From: an uncultured Pseudomonas sp.
Lineage (GTDB): Bacteria > Pseudomonadota > Gammaproteobacteria > Pseudomonadales > Pseudomonadaceae
NCBI GenBank assembly: GCA_937863915.1
Contig: CALMID010000391.1
Span: forward strand, 1 to 9,810
Reading direction: 5' to 3'
Length of the DNA stretch: 9,810 bases
The first letter of the stretch is position 1, and each line of letters begins with the position of its first letter. The notes beneath the pieces are model-generated. The model saw only the letters and a list, made by a program, of their open reading frames with translations. It did not search any database and was not told where the DNA came from. A program made the translations under genes and the position numbers. Below are positions 1 to 5,783 of the stretch, one piece after another.

Positions 1-58
1 GGGGCGAGTGGTGCAGTATGCCCGGGCCGCTGCGGCGCGGCCTTGGCCGTGGCGCCGG

Positions 59-520
59 TCAGCCGCGCTGGCGCAGGGTCAGGCCCTTGAGGAACTTGCG
101 CAGCAGCTGGTCGCCGCACGGCCGGTAGTTGTGGTGGCCGGGCTTGCGGAACAGGGCGCTGAGTTCGGGCTTGGACAGCGGAAACTCGGCGGCGTCGAGG
201 ATGGCGTGCATATCCTCTTCCTTGAGTTCAAAGGCCACGCGCAGCTTCTTCAGGATGGTGTTGTTGCTCAGCGGCAGTTCCAGCGGCTGCGGCGCACGGC
301 TGTCGTCACGCCCGCGGCGGTGGACGATCAGACCGTCGAGTACATCGGCCAGCACCTCGTCGCTGCAGGGCTGAAAACCCTCTTCGTCGTCATTGAGCAG
401 GTAAGCGGCGATGGCTTCCGTGCTGATGTTGGCATCGGCCAACTGGGCGATGGCGGCCAGTTCGGCGTCACTGATGTCGAGCAGGTAGCGCAGGCTGCGC
501 AGGGTGTCGTTGGGAAGCAT
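59..520 (-). CDS. YehS-like DUF1456 family protein
   Basis: The 153-residue product matches the DUF1456 family (E. coli YehS is about the same size); its biochemical role is not established. The fold is visibly a tandem repeat: residues about 4-67 and 86-148 each contain a helical segment followed by a [FY]-x-P-C-x-D-x-x-L signature (F49-P51-C52-D54 in the first copy, Y132-P134-C135-D137 in the second), ending in a D/K-G-L helix. It has no signal peptide or membrane segment, so it should be cytoplasmic. I chose the ATG at 518-520 because AGGA lies 7 bases upstream and the family homology begins there; the open frame further upstream has no homology and overlaps the neighbouring gene. It follows the pseudouridine-synthase homologue on the same strand after a 62-base gap, with no clear promoter or terminator between them, so the two may be co-transcribed. 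Family assignment is confident; function is unknown. Confidence 0.88.
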   Translation of the reverse strand: MLPNDTLRSLRYLLDISDAELAAIAQLADANISTEAIAAYLLNDDEEGFQPCSDEVLADVLDGLIVHRRGRDDSRAPQPLELPLSNNTILKKLRVAFELKEEDMHAILDAAEFPLSKPELSALFRKPGHHNYRPCGDQLLRKFLKGLTLRQRG

Positions 521-582
521 GCAGGTGTCCTGGAAAGGGCGCTGAAGCGAAAAATGGGGAGCGAAAGTAGAACGCGTAAAGG

Positions 583-1293
583 TCAGAAGCGCTCGTTGGC
601 GCCAAGGTAGCGCCACTGGCCGACGGGCAGCTTGCCCATGGCCACGCCGCCGATACGGATGCGCTTCATCGCCGTGACCTTGAGACCGACGCTGTCGCAC
701 AGGCGCACGATGATTGCCGGGCTGGGGTTCTTCAGGGCGATGCGCAGGTGGGGTTCGTTCTGCCAGCTGGCCTTGACCTTGGGCAGCACCTCACCGCGGA
801 TGGTTTGCACCTGACCCAGGCGCTTGAGGCCGTCGGTGGCGATCTGGCCGATCACTTCGACGATGTATTCCTGTTCCAGCTTGGCCGCATCGTCGTTGAG
901 CTTGCGCAGCGTGCGCCAGTCCTGGGTGAACACCAGCAGGCCGCTGGCCCCGGCCTGCAGCGGCAGGCAGGTCTGCTGGCGGGCGAAGTGGCTTTTCAGC
1001 GTGCGCACATCGCTGGCTTGTTCGGCCCAGCGGCTCTCCGGGGTGATCAGGCCAAGGGCCTGTTCGGAATGCTGCGCGGGCGGCTGGTTGAGCAGCAGGG
1101 TGACCGGATCGCTCGGCGCGGCCACGGCGCCGGGCAGCAGTTCGACCTGTTGTGCCTGCACCATGAACTGCGGCGTATCGACCACCACGCCATCCACCGT
1201 GACCCAGCCACCCTCGATGTACAGCTCCGCCTCGCGGCGTGAGCAGCCGAGCAGTTCGACCAGGCGTTTGGACAGACGGATGGCTTCAGACAT
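583..1293 (-). CDS. S4-domain RsuA/RluF-family pseudouridine synthase homologue, probably catalytically inactive
   Basis: The 236-residue protein has the layout of the RsuA/RluB/RluE/RluF family: an N-terminal S4 RNA-binding domain (residues about 5-50, with the conserved R-L-S-K-R start and S-R-R-E-A helix) and a pseudouridine-synthase domain. Conserved family traits are visible: Q-E-Y-I-V-E-V at 141-147 and the C-terminal R-I-x-I-G-G-V and L-P-V-G-Q-W-R-x-L run at 211-230. The catalytic G-R-L-D-x4-G-L-L motif, however, reads L-P-L-Q-A-G-A-S-G-L-L (110-120), so Gln113 stands where the essential Asp should be. The usual R-N-R-Q-I-R-R-M motif is also degenerate (about 190-199). By family knowledge a protein without that Asp should not make pseudouridine, so it may be an RNA-binding pseudoenzyme. 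The reading frame is intact. The ATG at 1291-1293 has a modest AGGT upstream, and a TACAAT -10 lies at 1320-1325. It may be co-transcribed with the DUF1456 gene. Confidence 0.85.
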   Translation of the reverse strand: MSEAIRLSKRLVELLGCSRREAELYIEGGWVTVDGVVVDTPQFMVQAQQVELLPGAVAAPSDPVTLLLNQPPAQHSEQALGLITPESRWAEQASDVRTLKSHFARQQTCLPLQAGASGLLVFTQDWRTLRKLNDDAAKLEQEYIVEVIGQIATDGLKRLGQVQTIRGEVLPKVKASWQNEPHLRIALKNPSPAIIVRLCDSVGLKVTAMKRIRIGGVAMGKLPVGQWRYLGANERF

Positions 1294-1319
1294 GGTGATG
1301 ACCTGGAAAAAGGGCGGCC

Positions 1320-1325
1320 ATTGTA
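1320..1325 (-). promoter_or_regulatory. Candidate -10 element for the pseudouridine-synthase homologue
   Basis: The minus strand reads TACAAT here (5 of 6 to TATAAT), 26 bases before the ATG at 1293. No good -35 hexamer lies 16-18 bases upstream; that position is taken up by the GC-rich hairpin at 1326-1350. The call therefore rests on the -10 alone. Confidence 0.4.
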
Positions 1326-1350
1326 CCCGGCCGGGACAGTCCCTGCCGGG
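1326..1350 (-). terminator. Hairpin just after the amidohydrolase stop codon
   Basis: CCCGGC (1326-1331) and GCCGGG (1345-1350) pair, with an inner GGG/CCC after one mismatch and a five-base loop. The structure begins 7 bases after the amidohydrolase stop. There is no T-run after it on the minus strand, so it is a weak or Rho-assisted terminator at best. It abuts the -10 hexamer of the next gene. Confidence 0.4.
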
Positions 1351-1357
1351 CTTATCG

Positions 1358-3106
1358 TCAGGCGGTCACGCCGGCACGGAGGAACTGGCCGAAGCCGCGC
1401 TGCTGGCCGAGCTGTTCGTTGAACTCTTTGCCATCGAAGGCCAGCTGGCCGTTGATCAGCACGGCGCGCACGGCATCGCCACGGTTGACCATGCGTTGCA
1501 GGCCACCGAAGGCCTCCATCGGCGCCTCGTGGTACTGGCTCAGGCTGTCGTCCAGACGGGTCGGATCGACCACCACCACATCGGCGCGCCGGTCCAGTTG
1601 CAGGGTGCCGGCATCCACGCCAAACCATTGTCCCAGTTCGCCGGTGACACGCCACACCGCCTGTTCCAGCGGCATCACCGGCTGGCCGCGTTGCTCGCCA
1701 TCGCGCACCAGCTTGAGCAGGCGCAGGGCGAAGTTGTAGAAGGCCATGTTGCGGATATGGGCGCCGGAGTCGGCAAAGCCGATCAGCGTGCTGGGTTCGG
1801 CCACCAGTTTTTCCACCACCTCGGGGCGGTGGTTGGCGATCACCGTGCGCCAGCGCAGGTGCGGGCCGTGCTCGACCAGCAGATCGAGGAACAGATCGCC
1901 TGGGTGCGGGGCGCGCGCCCTGGCCAGCTCGCCGACGCTGTGGCCGACCACGCTGGCATCCGGGCAGGCGACTATCCAGGCATCGTCGAAATCGCGGTGC
2001 CAGACGCGCGGGCCGAAGCGCTTGTCGACGTCTTCACGGAAGCGCCGGCGGTAGTCGCTGTCCTTGAACAGTTCGCTGCGCAGGTCGTGACTGGCCAGGT
2101 GCAGGGCGGCCTCGCCGGCGGGAAACTCCTCGAACACCACGAATTCCATGCCGTCGGCATAGGTTTCAAAAGGCACCGGCAGGGTCTGCCAGCGGAAGTC
2201 GCCCTGGCCCAGACGGTTGAACCAGCGGGTCAGCGGGCCGAGCAGCCTGGCCAGCCAGGGGTCGGTCTTGACGTCCATCAGGGTGATCAGCGTGGTCTTC
2301 AGCGGCTTGCGCAGGAACAGGCCGAGGCTGGCCCAGAGAAAGGCCAGCACGTTGTACTTGGTCACCAGATTCGGCGCGCCCTGATGAATGCGCCCGCGTC
2401 GGCGCAGCACCCGGTTGAGGGCGGCGTATTCGCGCCACGGCGCGTACACCGAGGGCAGCGACTTGGAGCGCTCGCGCTCGCCGTCGAGCTTGTCCCAGGG
2501 GTTGGTCATGCTCGACAGGCCGAGCAGGCCTTCGTCGAGTGCTTCATCCAGCAACTGCTGCATGCGCTGCAGTTCGCTGGCGCTGGGCTGGATGTCGGCA
2601 TCCACCGCACGGCTCAGGCCCATCACCGCCACGCGCAGATCGGAGTGGCCGAGGAAGGAGGCCACGTTCGGCCCCAGCGGATGACGGTCGAGAAAGTCGG
2701 CATATTCACGCGCGCTGGACCACTGCTTGCGTTCGCGCAGCAGCGGCAAGACGTGCTCGCGCGGCACCGACTCGACGCGGGTGAACAGGTCCGAGCAGTC
2801 CTCGGGAGCCGACAGCACCATGCTGATCGAGCAACTGCCAATCATCACCGTGGTCACGCCGTGGCGCACCGATTCCTTGAGCGCCGGCGCGGCCACCAGT
2901 TCGGCGTCGTAGTGGGTATGCATGTCGATGAAGCCGGGCATGACCCAGCAGCCCTGGGCATCGATCACCTGCGGGCAGCCCCGGGTGTCCAGCGGCTCGC
3001 TGCTGAGGGTAACCAGCTTGCCGTCGCGGATACCCAGGTGGCGCAGCGCGCCGGGGTTGCCCAGACCATCGAAGAACAGGCCGTTGTTGATCACGACATC
3101 GAACAT
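1358..3106 (-). CDS. D-aminoacylase-type amidohydrolase family protein
   Basis: The 582-residue protein belongs to the amidohydrolase superfamily, nearest to the N-acyl-D-amino-acid deacylase branch, which hydrolyses N-acyl groups from D-amino acids with zinc. Visible features: an N-terminal beta domain; the metal-binding G-F-I-D-M-H-T-H-Y-D motif at 58-67 (His63, His65); H-G-V-T-T-V followed by G-S-C-S-I-S (82-95) with Cys92 at the bridging-ligand position of D-aminoacylases; G-H-S-D-L-R with His154; I-H-Q-G with His241; and F-A-D-S-G-A-H-I-R (444-452) with the likely catalytic Asp446. The second histidine usually found after the His241 equivalent is not apparent. A hydrophobic run lies around 252-267. 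There is no signal peptide. I prefer the ATG at 3104-3106 because GGGGAG ends 8 bases upstream; the in-frame GTG at 3113-3115 overlaps that ribosome binding site. The substrate cannot be told from sequence. It seems to be a single-gene unit controlled by the palindrome at 3125-3140. Confidence 0.85.
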   Translation of the reverse strand: MFDVVINNGLFFDGLGNPGALRHLGIRDGKLVTLSSEPLDTRGCPQVIDAQGCWVMPGFIDMHTHYDAELVAAPALKESVRHGVTTVMIGSCSISMVLSAPEDCSDLFTRVESVPREHVLPLLRERKQWSSAREYADFLDRHPLGPNVASFLGHSDLRVAVMGLSRAVDADIQPSASELQRMQQLLDEALDEGLLGLSSMTNPWDKLDGERERSKSLPSVYAPWREYAALNRVLRRRGRIHQGAPNLVTKYNVLAFLWASLGLFLRKPLKTTLITLMDVKTDPWLARLLGPLTRWFNRLGQGDFRWQTLPVPFETYADGMEFVVFEEFPAGEAALHLASHDLRSELFKDSDYRRRFREDVDKRFGPRVWHRDFDDAWIVACPDASVVGHSVGELARARAPHPGDLFLDLLVEHGPHLRWRTVIANHRPEVVEKLVAEPSTLIGFADSGAHIRNMAFYNFALRLLKLVRDGEQRGQPVMPLEQAVWRVTGELGQWFGVDAGTLQLDRRADVVVVDPTRLDDSLSQYHEAPMEAFGGLQRMVNRGDAVRAVLINGQLAFDGKEFNEQLGQQRGFGQFLRAGVTA

Positions 3107-3124
3107 GCGTGGCACTCCCCAGAG

Positions 3125-3140
3125 TTGTACGAACGTACAA
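3125..3140. promoter_or_regulatory. Perfect 16-bp palindrome, probable repressor operator of the amidohydrolase
   Basis: TTGTACG-AA-CGTACAA is a perfect 7-2-7 inverted repeat. It lies 19 bases upstream of the chosen ATG, directly after a candidate -10 (TATGCT, 3140-3145), so a bound dimer would cover the transcription start. Its size and symmetry fit a TetR- or GntR-type dimer. No regulator gene is next to it in this window, so the binding protein is unknown. Confidence 0.6.
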
Positions 3141-3167
3141 GCATAGGGTGGCGCTGGCCGATGACCA
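3140..3167 (-). promoter_or_regulatory. Candidate sigma-70 promoter of the amidohydrolase
   Basis: On the minus strand TGGTCA (3162-3167) and TATGCT (3140-3145) are 16 bases apart, each matching 4 of 6 consensus bases. The predicted start site is near 3133, inside the palindrome. Confidence 0.4.
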
Positions 3168-3186
3168 GCGGCAAAGCGGCACAGCT

Positions 3187-3209
3187 GGCGGCTGATTCGG
3201 TCAGCCGCC
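3187..3209 (-). terminator. Perfect 9-bp hairpin after the 109-residue gene
   Basis: GGCGGCTGA (3187-3195) and TCAGCCGCC (3201-3209) pair perfectly around a five-base loop, 24 bases past the stop codon of the upstream minus-strand gene. Neither strand has a real T-run after it, so it is a factor-assisted terminator candidate. It separates that gene from the amidohydrolase promoter. Confidence 0.5.
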
Positions 3210-3233
3210 GGGCAGGAGGCTTTTCAGGTGGTT

Positions 3234-3563
3234 TCAGGCTGGTTGACGCAGGTAACGCTCGGCCTGGATTTCCGGCAGGTCCTGGCGACGCAGGTAGAGG
3301 CGCAGCGGCTCGCTGATCTGCAGGCGGTCATCGACGTTCTGGTCGATCAGCAGCTGCAGGCGCTCGCGGCTGAGGGTCATCAGGTTGCCCAGCAGCGGCT
3401 TCCAGACGAACTCACAGGCCGGGACGATGCGGTCGTCGGGAACATCCTTGCCGAAGGAGTCCTCGCTGAAACGGACGATGTACTGGCTGGTCTTGGCGTT
3501 GTAACCAACCAGGCCCTGCAGCTGGTCGGCGGCGGCACAGATGGTGGCGGAGGTGATGCTCAT
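3234..3563 (-). CDS. Conserved-looking protein of unknown function (109 aa)
   Basis: I do not recognise this family with certainty. The 109-residue product begins M-S-I-T-S-A-T-I-C-A-A-A-D-Q-L and has balanced charge, no signal peptide and no membrane segment, so it should be a small cytoplasmic protein. The C-terminal half is rich in Leu, Arg, Asp and Gln and likely helical (L-I-D-Q-N-V-D-D-R-L, then R-L-Y-L-R-R-Q-D-L-P). Coding status is supported by the ATG at 3561-3563 with AGGA 7 bases upstream, GC-rich third positions like its neighbours, and a hairpin past its stop. It is a single-gene unit. Its promoter region holds a TTGAT-N4-CTCAA element (3619-3632) placed about 41 bases before the predicted start site, as in class II FNR/Anr promoters, so it may be induced at low oxygen. 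That is inference; the function is unknown. Confidence 0.8.
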   Translation of the reverse strand: MSITSATICAAADQLQGLVGYNAKTSQYIVRFSEDSFGKDVPDDRIVPACEFVWKPLLGNLMTLSRERLQLLIDQNVDDRLQISEPLRLYLRRQDLPEIQAERYLRQPA

Positions 3564-3591
3564 GGCGGGTCCTCTGGATAACTGACCAGGC

Positions 3592-3632
3592 ATCCTAGAG
3601 AGGCATCACGGGCAAACCTTGAGCCGGATCAA
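3592..3632 (-). promoter_or_regulatory. Candidate Anr/FNR-dependent promoter of the 109-residue gene
   Basis: On the minus strand TTGATCCGGCTCAA (3619-3632) matches TTGAT-N4-ATCAA in 9 of 10 defined bases. It is followed after 21 bases by TAGGAT (3592-3597) as a -10. A start near 3585 puts the box centre close to -41, the class II activator position. There is no acceptable -35 hexamer, as expected for an activator-dependent promoter. Confidence 0.5.
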
Positions 3633-3688
3633 TAAGCCGTGCGTTGCCAGGTGCGGCGCCGCGTCGCGCTGGCGGTCTGAGCAGGTGT

Positions 3689-4396
3689 TTAGCGCGGGCA
3701 GCGGGCCAGATCGACCGGCCCCACATGCGGGTTGCCCCAGCCCATCACGCAGGCCAGTTGCTGGTTGCGCTGCCGTTCCCAGGTGCTGACCGGGTACTGC
3801 CGGCTCCAGGCGCCGAACAGCTGGCGCTCCTGCCGGGACAGGCGCAGCGCATAGCGGTCGCTCATGTAGAAATAGGTGCGGGCGATGATGCCGCGCACCT
3901 TGGCCCGGGGCATGGCCTTGCGGGCCTTGAAGTCGACCACCATCGGGCAGGCACCGTACTGTGTCGGGGCTTGCGGCAGCCAGGCGAAGCGGTAGTTGCT
4001 GCGGTCGCCGTTGACCTCGCCGATGCTCGGCACCAGGTTGAACAGGTCGGCTTCGGCGCGCTGAAAGACCCGGTCGCTGCGCGCGCAATGCTGGCGGCCG
4101 CCGTCTTGCCAGCACTGGCGCTGGTGGCCGATGACCCAGGCCGGGACGATGTGTTCCCACTCGATACGGGCGGCGCGCTTGCCGTTCTTGCGCGGTACGT
4201 AGCCACAGCTGGCCAGGTCGACGCGGTTGCCCTGATAGCGACAGCCGCAATAGAACTCCACCGACTGCGGCGCGTACAGGCGCCAGGCGATCTTCTTGGC
4301 TTCGTTGAAGGTGCGCGGTGGGGTGGCCTGGGCCGGGTAACAGAGCCCGAGGCTGCCGATCAGCAGCGCAAGGATCAGGAGGTAACGCGAGGGCAT
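3689..4396 (-). CDS. endA: Periplasmic or secreted endonuclease I (EndA family)
   Basis: The 235-residue protein is a sequence-nonspecific DNase of the endonuclease I family, which cuts DNA in the periplasm or outside the cell with a beta-beta-alpha-metal active site. A signal peptide is visible (residues 1-24: R4, then a Leu/Ile-rich core, cleavage likely after A-Q-A). The active-site signature I-E-W-E-H-I-V-P-A-W at 78-87 gives Glu81 and catalytic His82. N-L-V-P-S-I-G-E-V-N-G-D-R-S-N at 120-134 supplies the metal-binding Asn129, 47 residues after the His, the same spacing as His80/Asn127 of the Vibrio nuclease Vvn. The mature part has eight cysteines (50, 52, 64, 95, 104, 150, 216, 233), matching the four disulfides known in this family. 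The start is the ATG at 4394-4396 with a weak GGGA upstream. It has its own promoter at 4423-4450, and a 58-base gap separates it from the 74-residue gene. Confidence 0.95.
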   Translation of the reverse strand: MPSRYLLILALLIGSLGLCYPAQATPPRTFNEAKKIAWRLYAPQSVEFYCGCRYQGNRVDLASCGYVPRKNGKRAARIEWEHIVPAWVIGHQRQCWQDGGRQHCARSDRVFQRAEADLFNLVPSIGEVNGDRSNYRFAWLPQAPTQYGACPMVVDFKARKAMPRAKVRGIIARTYFYMSDRYALRLSRQERQLFGAWSRQYPVSTWERQRNQQLACVMGWGNPHVGPVDLARCPR

Positions 4397-4422
4397 CTAC
4401 GGCATCCCGGCAAAAGCGCCGC

Positions 4423-4450
4423 ATCATAGCGGTGTGCGGGGTTTTGCCAA
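4423..4450 (-). promoter_or_regulatory. Sigma-70 promoter of endA
   Basis: On the minus strand TTGGCA (4445-4450, 5 of 6) and TATGAT (4423-4428, 5 of 6) are 16 bases apart. The expected start near 4416 leaves a leader of about 20 bases before the endA ATG. GGCAAAA (4442-4448) and TTTTGCC (4410-4416) also form an imperfect inverted repeat around the -10. Confidence 0.6.
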
Positions 4451-4454
4451 GGCC

Positions 4455-4679
4455 TCAGTGCAGGCTGGAGGAGGCTGTGCCGTGCAGGCTCTGGGCGCTG
4501 CTGAGGCGCTCCAGCTCGCGGCGCACCATGTTGGCGAATTCGGGCGGCTTGAGCGCATACAGCTCGGTGGCAACCCAGGCCAGCCAGCGCGGGCCCAAGG
4601 CCTCGCGCTGTTCCAGCAGGCGCAGCGCCTCGGCGCGGGCGCGCCCGGCGTGCTCCTGATGGAATTGCTGGCGACTCAC
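4455..4679 (-). CDS. Small protein of unknown function coupled to the YebC paralogue (74 aa)
   Basis: I do not recognise this family. The 74-residue product starts at a GTG (4677-4679) only 3 bases after the TAA of the YebC-like gene, which suggests one mRNA and translational coupling; there is no convincing ribosome binding site of its own. It is charged and helical in appearance, with a basic/acidic N-terminal helix (residues about 4-28), a central W-L-A-W-V-A-T-E-L-Y segment (32-41), and a second helix M-V-R-R-E-L-E-R-L (51-59) before a Ser-rich tail. No signal peptide or zinc motif is visible. Base composition matches its neighbours. The tight spacing makes it likely to be real, and its role may be connected with the upstream gene; that link is inference from position only. 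Confidence 0.65.
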   Translation of the reverse strand: MSRQQFHQEHAGRARAEALRLLEQREALGPRWLAWVATELYALKPPEFANMVRRELERLSSAQSLHGTASSSLH

Positions 4680-4682
4680 GAC

Positions 4683-5390
4683 TTAGTGAGCGTCCAGGCC
4701 GACATAGACGTTCTGCACGTCGTCGTGGTTGTCCAGGGCTTCGAGGAAGGCTTCGACTTCTTCCAGTTCGGCGCCGGACAGGCTGACCGGGTTCTTAGCC
4801 TTGTAGCCAAGCTTGGCCGAATGCACGGCGAAGCCGAACTCCGGCAACGCCTTGCTCACGGCGTCCAGGTCGGTCGGCTCGGTGTAGAAGATTGCCAGGC
4901 CGTCTTCACCGGCGATTTCGAAGTCCTGGGCACCGGCTTCGATGGCGGCCAGTTCGACATCGGAATCGGCACCGGTCGCTTCGGCCTCGATCATGCCGAG
5001 GTGATCGAAGTCCCAGGCCACGGAGCCGGCGGCACCCATCTGGCCCTTGCGGAACAGCACGCGGATTTCCGCCACGGTGCGGTTGATGTTGTCGGTCAGG
5101 CACTCGACGATCAGCGGCACGCGGTGCGGGGCAAAGCCTTCGTACAGGGTGCGCTCGAAGTTGACCACTTCGCCGGACTGGCCGGAGCCTTTCTTGATCG
5201 CGCGCTCCAGGGTGTCCTTGGGCATCGAGGCCTTCTTGGCCTGGTGCACGGCCAGACGCAGGCGCGGGTTCATGTCCGGATCGGCGCCGTTACGCGCGGC
5301 GACCATGATTTCTTTCACCAGTTTGCCGAAGATCTTTCCTCTGGCGTTGGCGGCGGCTTCTTTCGGTTTAGCTTTCCACTGGGCGCCCAT
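4683..5390 (-). CDS. YebC/PmpR (TACO1) family protein, YeeN-like paralogue
   Basis: The 235-residue protein has the three-part YebC fold: a basic N-terminal helical region (M-G-A-Q-W-K-A-K at 1-8, then [10 protein letters not shown] at 19-28), the core with Y-E-G-F-A-P (83-88), N-R-T-V-A-E-I-R (103-110), [10 protein letters not shown] (119-128) and Y-T-E-P-T-D (169-174), and the C-terminal acidic helix ending D-D-V-Q-N-V-Y (223-229). The family has been described both as DNA-binding transcriptional regulators and, more recently, as ribosome-associated translation factors that relieve stalling. The canonical copy begins M-A-G-H-S-K-W and usually sits by aspS and ruvC; this one begins M-G-A-Q-W-K and lacks those neighbours, so I read it as the second, YeeN-like paralogue. 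The start is the ATG at 5388-5390, with GAGAG upstream. It heads a two-gene unit with the 74-residue gene. Confidence 0.9.
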   Translation of the reverse strand: MGAQWKAKPKEAAANARGKIFGKLVKEIMVAARNGADPDMNPRLRLAVHQAKKASMPKDTLERAIKKGSGQSGEVVNFERTLYEGFAPHRVPLIVECLTDNINRTVAEIRVLFRKGQMGAAGSVAWDFDHLGMIEAEATGADSDVELAAIEAGAQDFEIAGEDGLAIFYTEPTDLDAVSKALPEFGFAVHSAKLGYKAKNPVSLSGAELEEVEAFLEALDNHDDVQNVYVGLDAH

Positions 5391-5417
5391 GGCGTTTCTC
5401 TCGCTGACTTCATCTGG

Positions 5418-5437
5418 AAGCACAAAGCCCTGTGCTT
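5418..5437 (-). other. Stem-loop in the leader of the YebC-paralogue gene
   Basis: AAGCACA (5418-5424) and TGTGCTT (5431-5437) form a perfect 7-bp stem with a six-base loop. It lies 27 bases upstream of the ATG, inside the predicted untranslated leader. There is no T-run, so it is more likely an mRNA leader structure than a terminator. Confidence 0.4.
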
Positions 5438-5458
5438 TGCGCGGGATTCAGGGCGCAG

Positions 5459-5487
5459 ATTCTAGCGAGGTTGACGCCGGCTGGCAC
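5459..5487 (-). promoter_or_regulatory. Candidate promoter of the YebC-paralogue gene
   Basis: On the minus strand GTGCCA (5482-5487, 4 of 6) and TAGAAT (5459-5464, 5 of 6) are 17 bases apart. This predicts a leader of about 60 bases that includes the stem-loop at 5418-5437. Confidence 0.45.
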
Positions 5488-5553
5488 CCGGCAAAGCAAG
5501 TGCGGCGTGGGAGAGACGGTGACGCCTGGCAAAGGGCATCACCGCCGGTGGTT

Positions 5554-5682
5554 TCAGTGGCTGGAATGACTGCCCAGCAGGGTCTGGTTGTGCTTCTTGT
5601 CGCGCTTGGCCATGCGTTTGTCCTGGGCCGATTTCAGCGGCTTTTTCCTGGACTCCTTGTGGGACTCGTGGTTCTTGCTCAT
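5554..5682 (-). CDS. Small highly basic protein of unknown function (42 aa)
   Basis: This short gene encodes 42 residues with 12 Lys/Arg and 5 His against 4 acidic residues, no cysteine and almost no hydrophobic content, so the product is probably disordered and could bind nucleic acid or ribosomes. It begins M-S-K-N-H-E-S-H-K-E and ends H-S-S-H. Support for coding: the ATG at 5680-5682 has GAGGA 8 bases upstream, and third codon positions are mostly G or C. Small Lys-rich proteins of this kind occur in Pseudomonas genomes, but I cannot name a family. The start overlaps the stop of a possible 17-codon leader frame (ATGA), and the gene lies between the UbiA-type gene and the YebC-paralogue gene on the same strand. 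Overlapping longer frames here look like shadows. Function is unknown. Confidence 0.65.
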   Translation of the reverse strand: MSKNHESHKESRKKPLKSAQDKRMAKRDKKHNQTLLGSHSSH

Positions 5683-5732
5683 GGTTGCGATCCTCGGAAG
5701 AAAGGGGGTTGGACAACACAGTTCACAACCAT
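5679..5732 (-). CDS. Possible 17-codon leader peptide ahead of the basic 42-residue protein
   Basis: An ATG at 5730-5732 is preceded by GGAGGT only 4 bases upstream and opens a frame of 17 residues (M-V-V-N-C-V-V-Q-P-P-F-F-R-G-S-Q-P). Its TGA overlaps the ATG of the 42-residue gene as ATGA, the usual geometry of translational coupling. The ribosome binding site is strong, but its spacing is short and nothing else supports expression. It could be chance. Confidence 0.3.
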   Translation of the reverse strand: MVVNCVVQPPFFRGSQP

Positions 5733-5783
5733 GGACACCTCCAGGGCGCAAAGGCCAACGCAGGCTGGTTCTGTCAGATTAGC

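Noticed and set aside
25..42. A 6-bp GC hairpin (GGCCGC/GCGGCC) past the DUF1456 stop
   Set aside because: Short, no T-run, and such stems are common by chance at this GC content; the first 58 bases show nothing else I can support.
8..610. A 200-codon plus-strand frame at the left edge
   Set aside because: It is antisense to the DUF1456 gene, which has better homology, start site and composition.
824..3316. An 830-codon plus-strand open frame across the amidohydrolase and pseudouridine-synthase genes
   Set aside because: It is antisense to two clearly homologous genes, has no recognisable domain, and is rich in His, Gln, Ala and Gly as expected from reading GC-rich genes on the wrong strand.
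5530..5541. Short symmetric CACCGCCGGTG element after the 42-residue gene
   Set aside because: The two arms leave a loop of one base, so it cannot form a hairpin terminator, and there is no T-run.
5462..5719. An 85-codon minus-strand frame overlapping the 42-residue gene
   Set aside because: No homology, no ribosome binding site at its start, and the 42-residue frame has the better start context.
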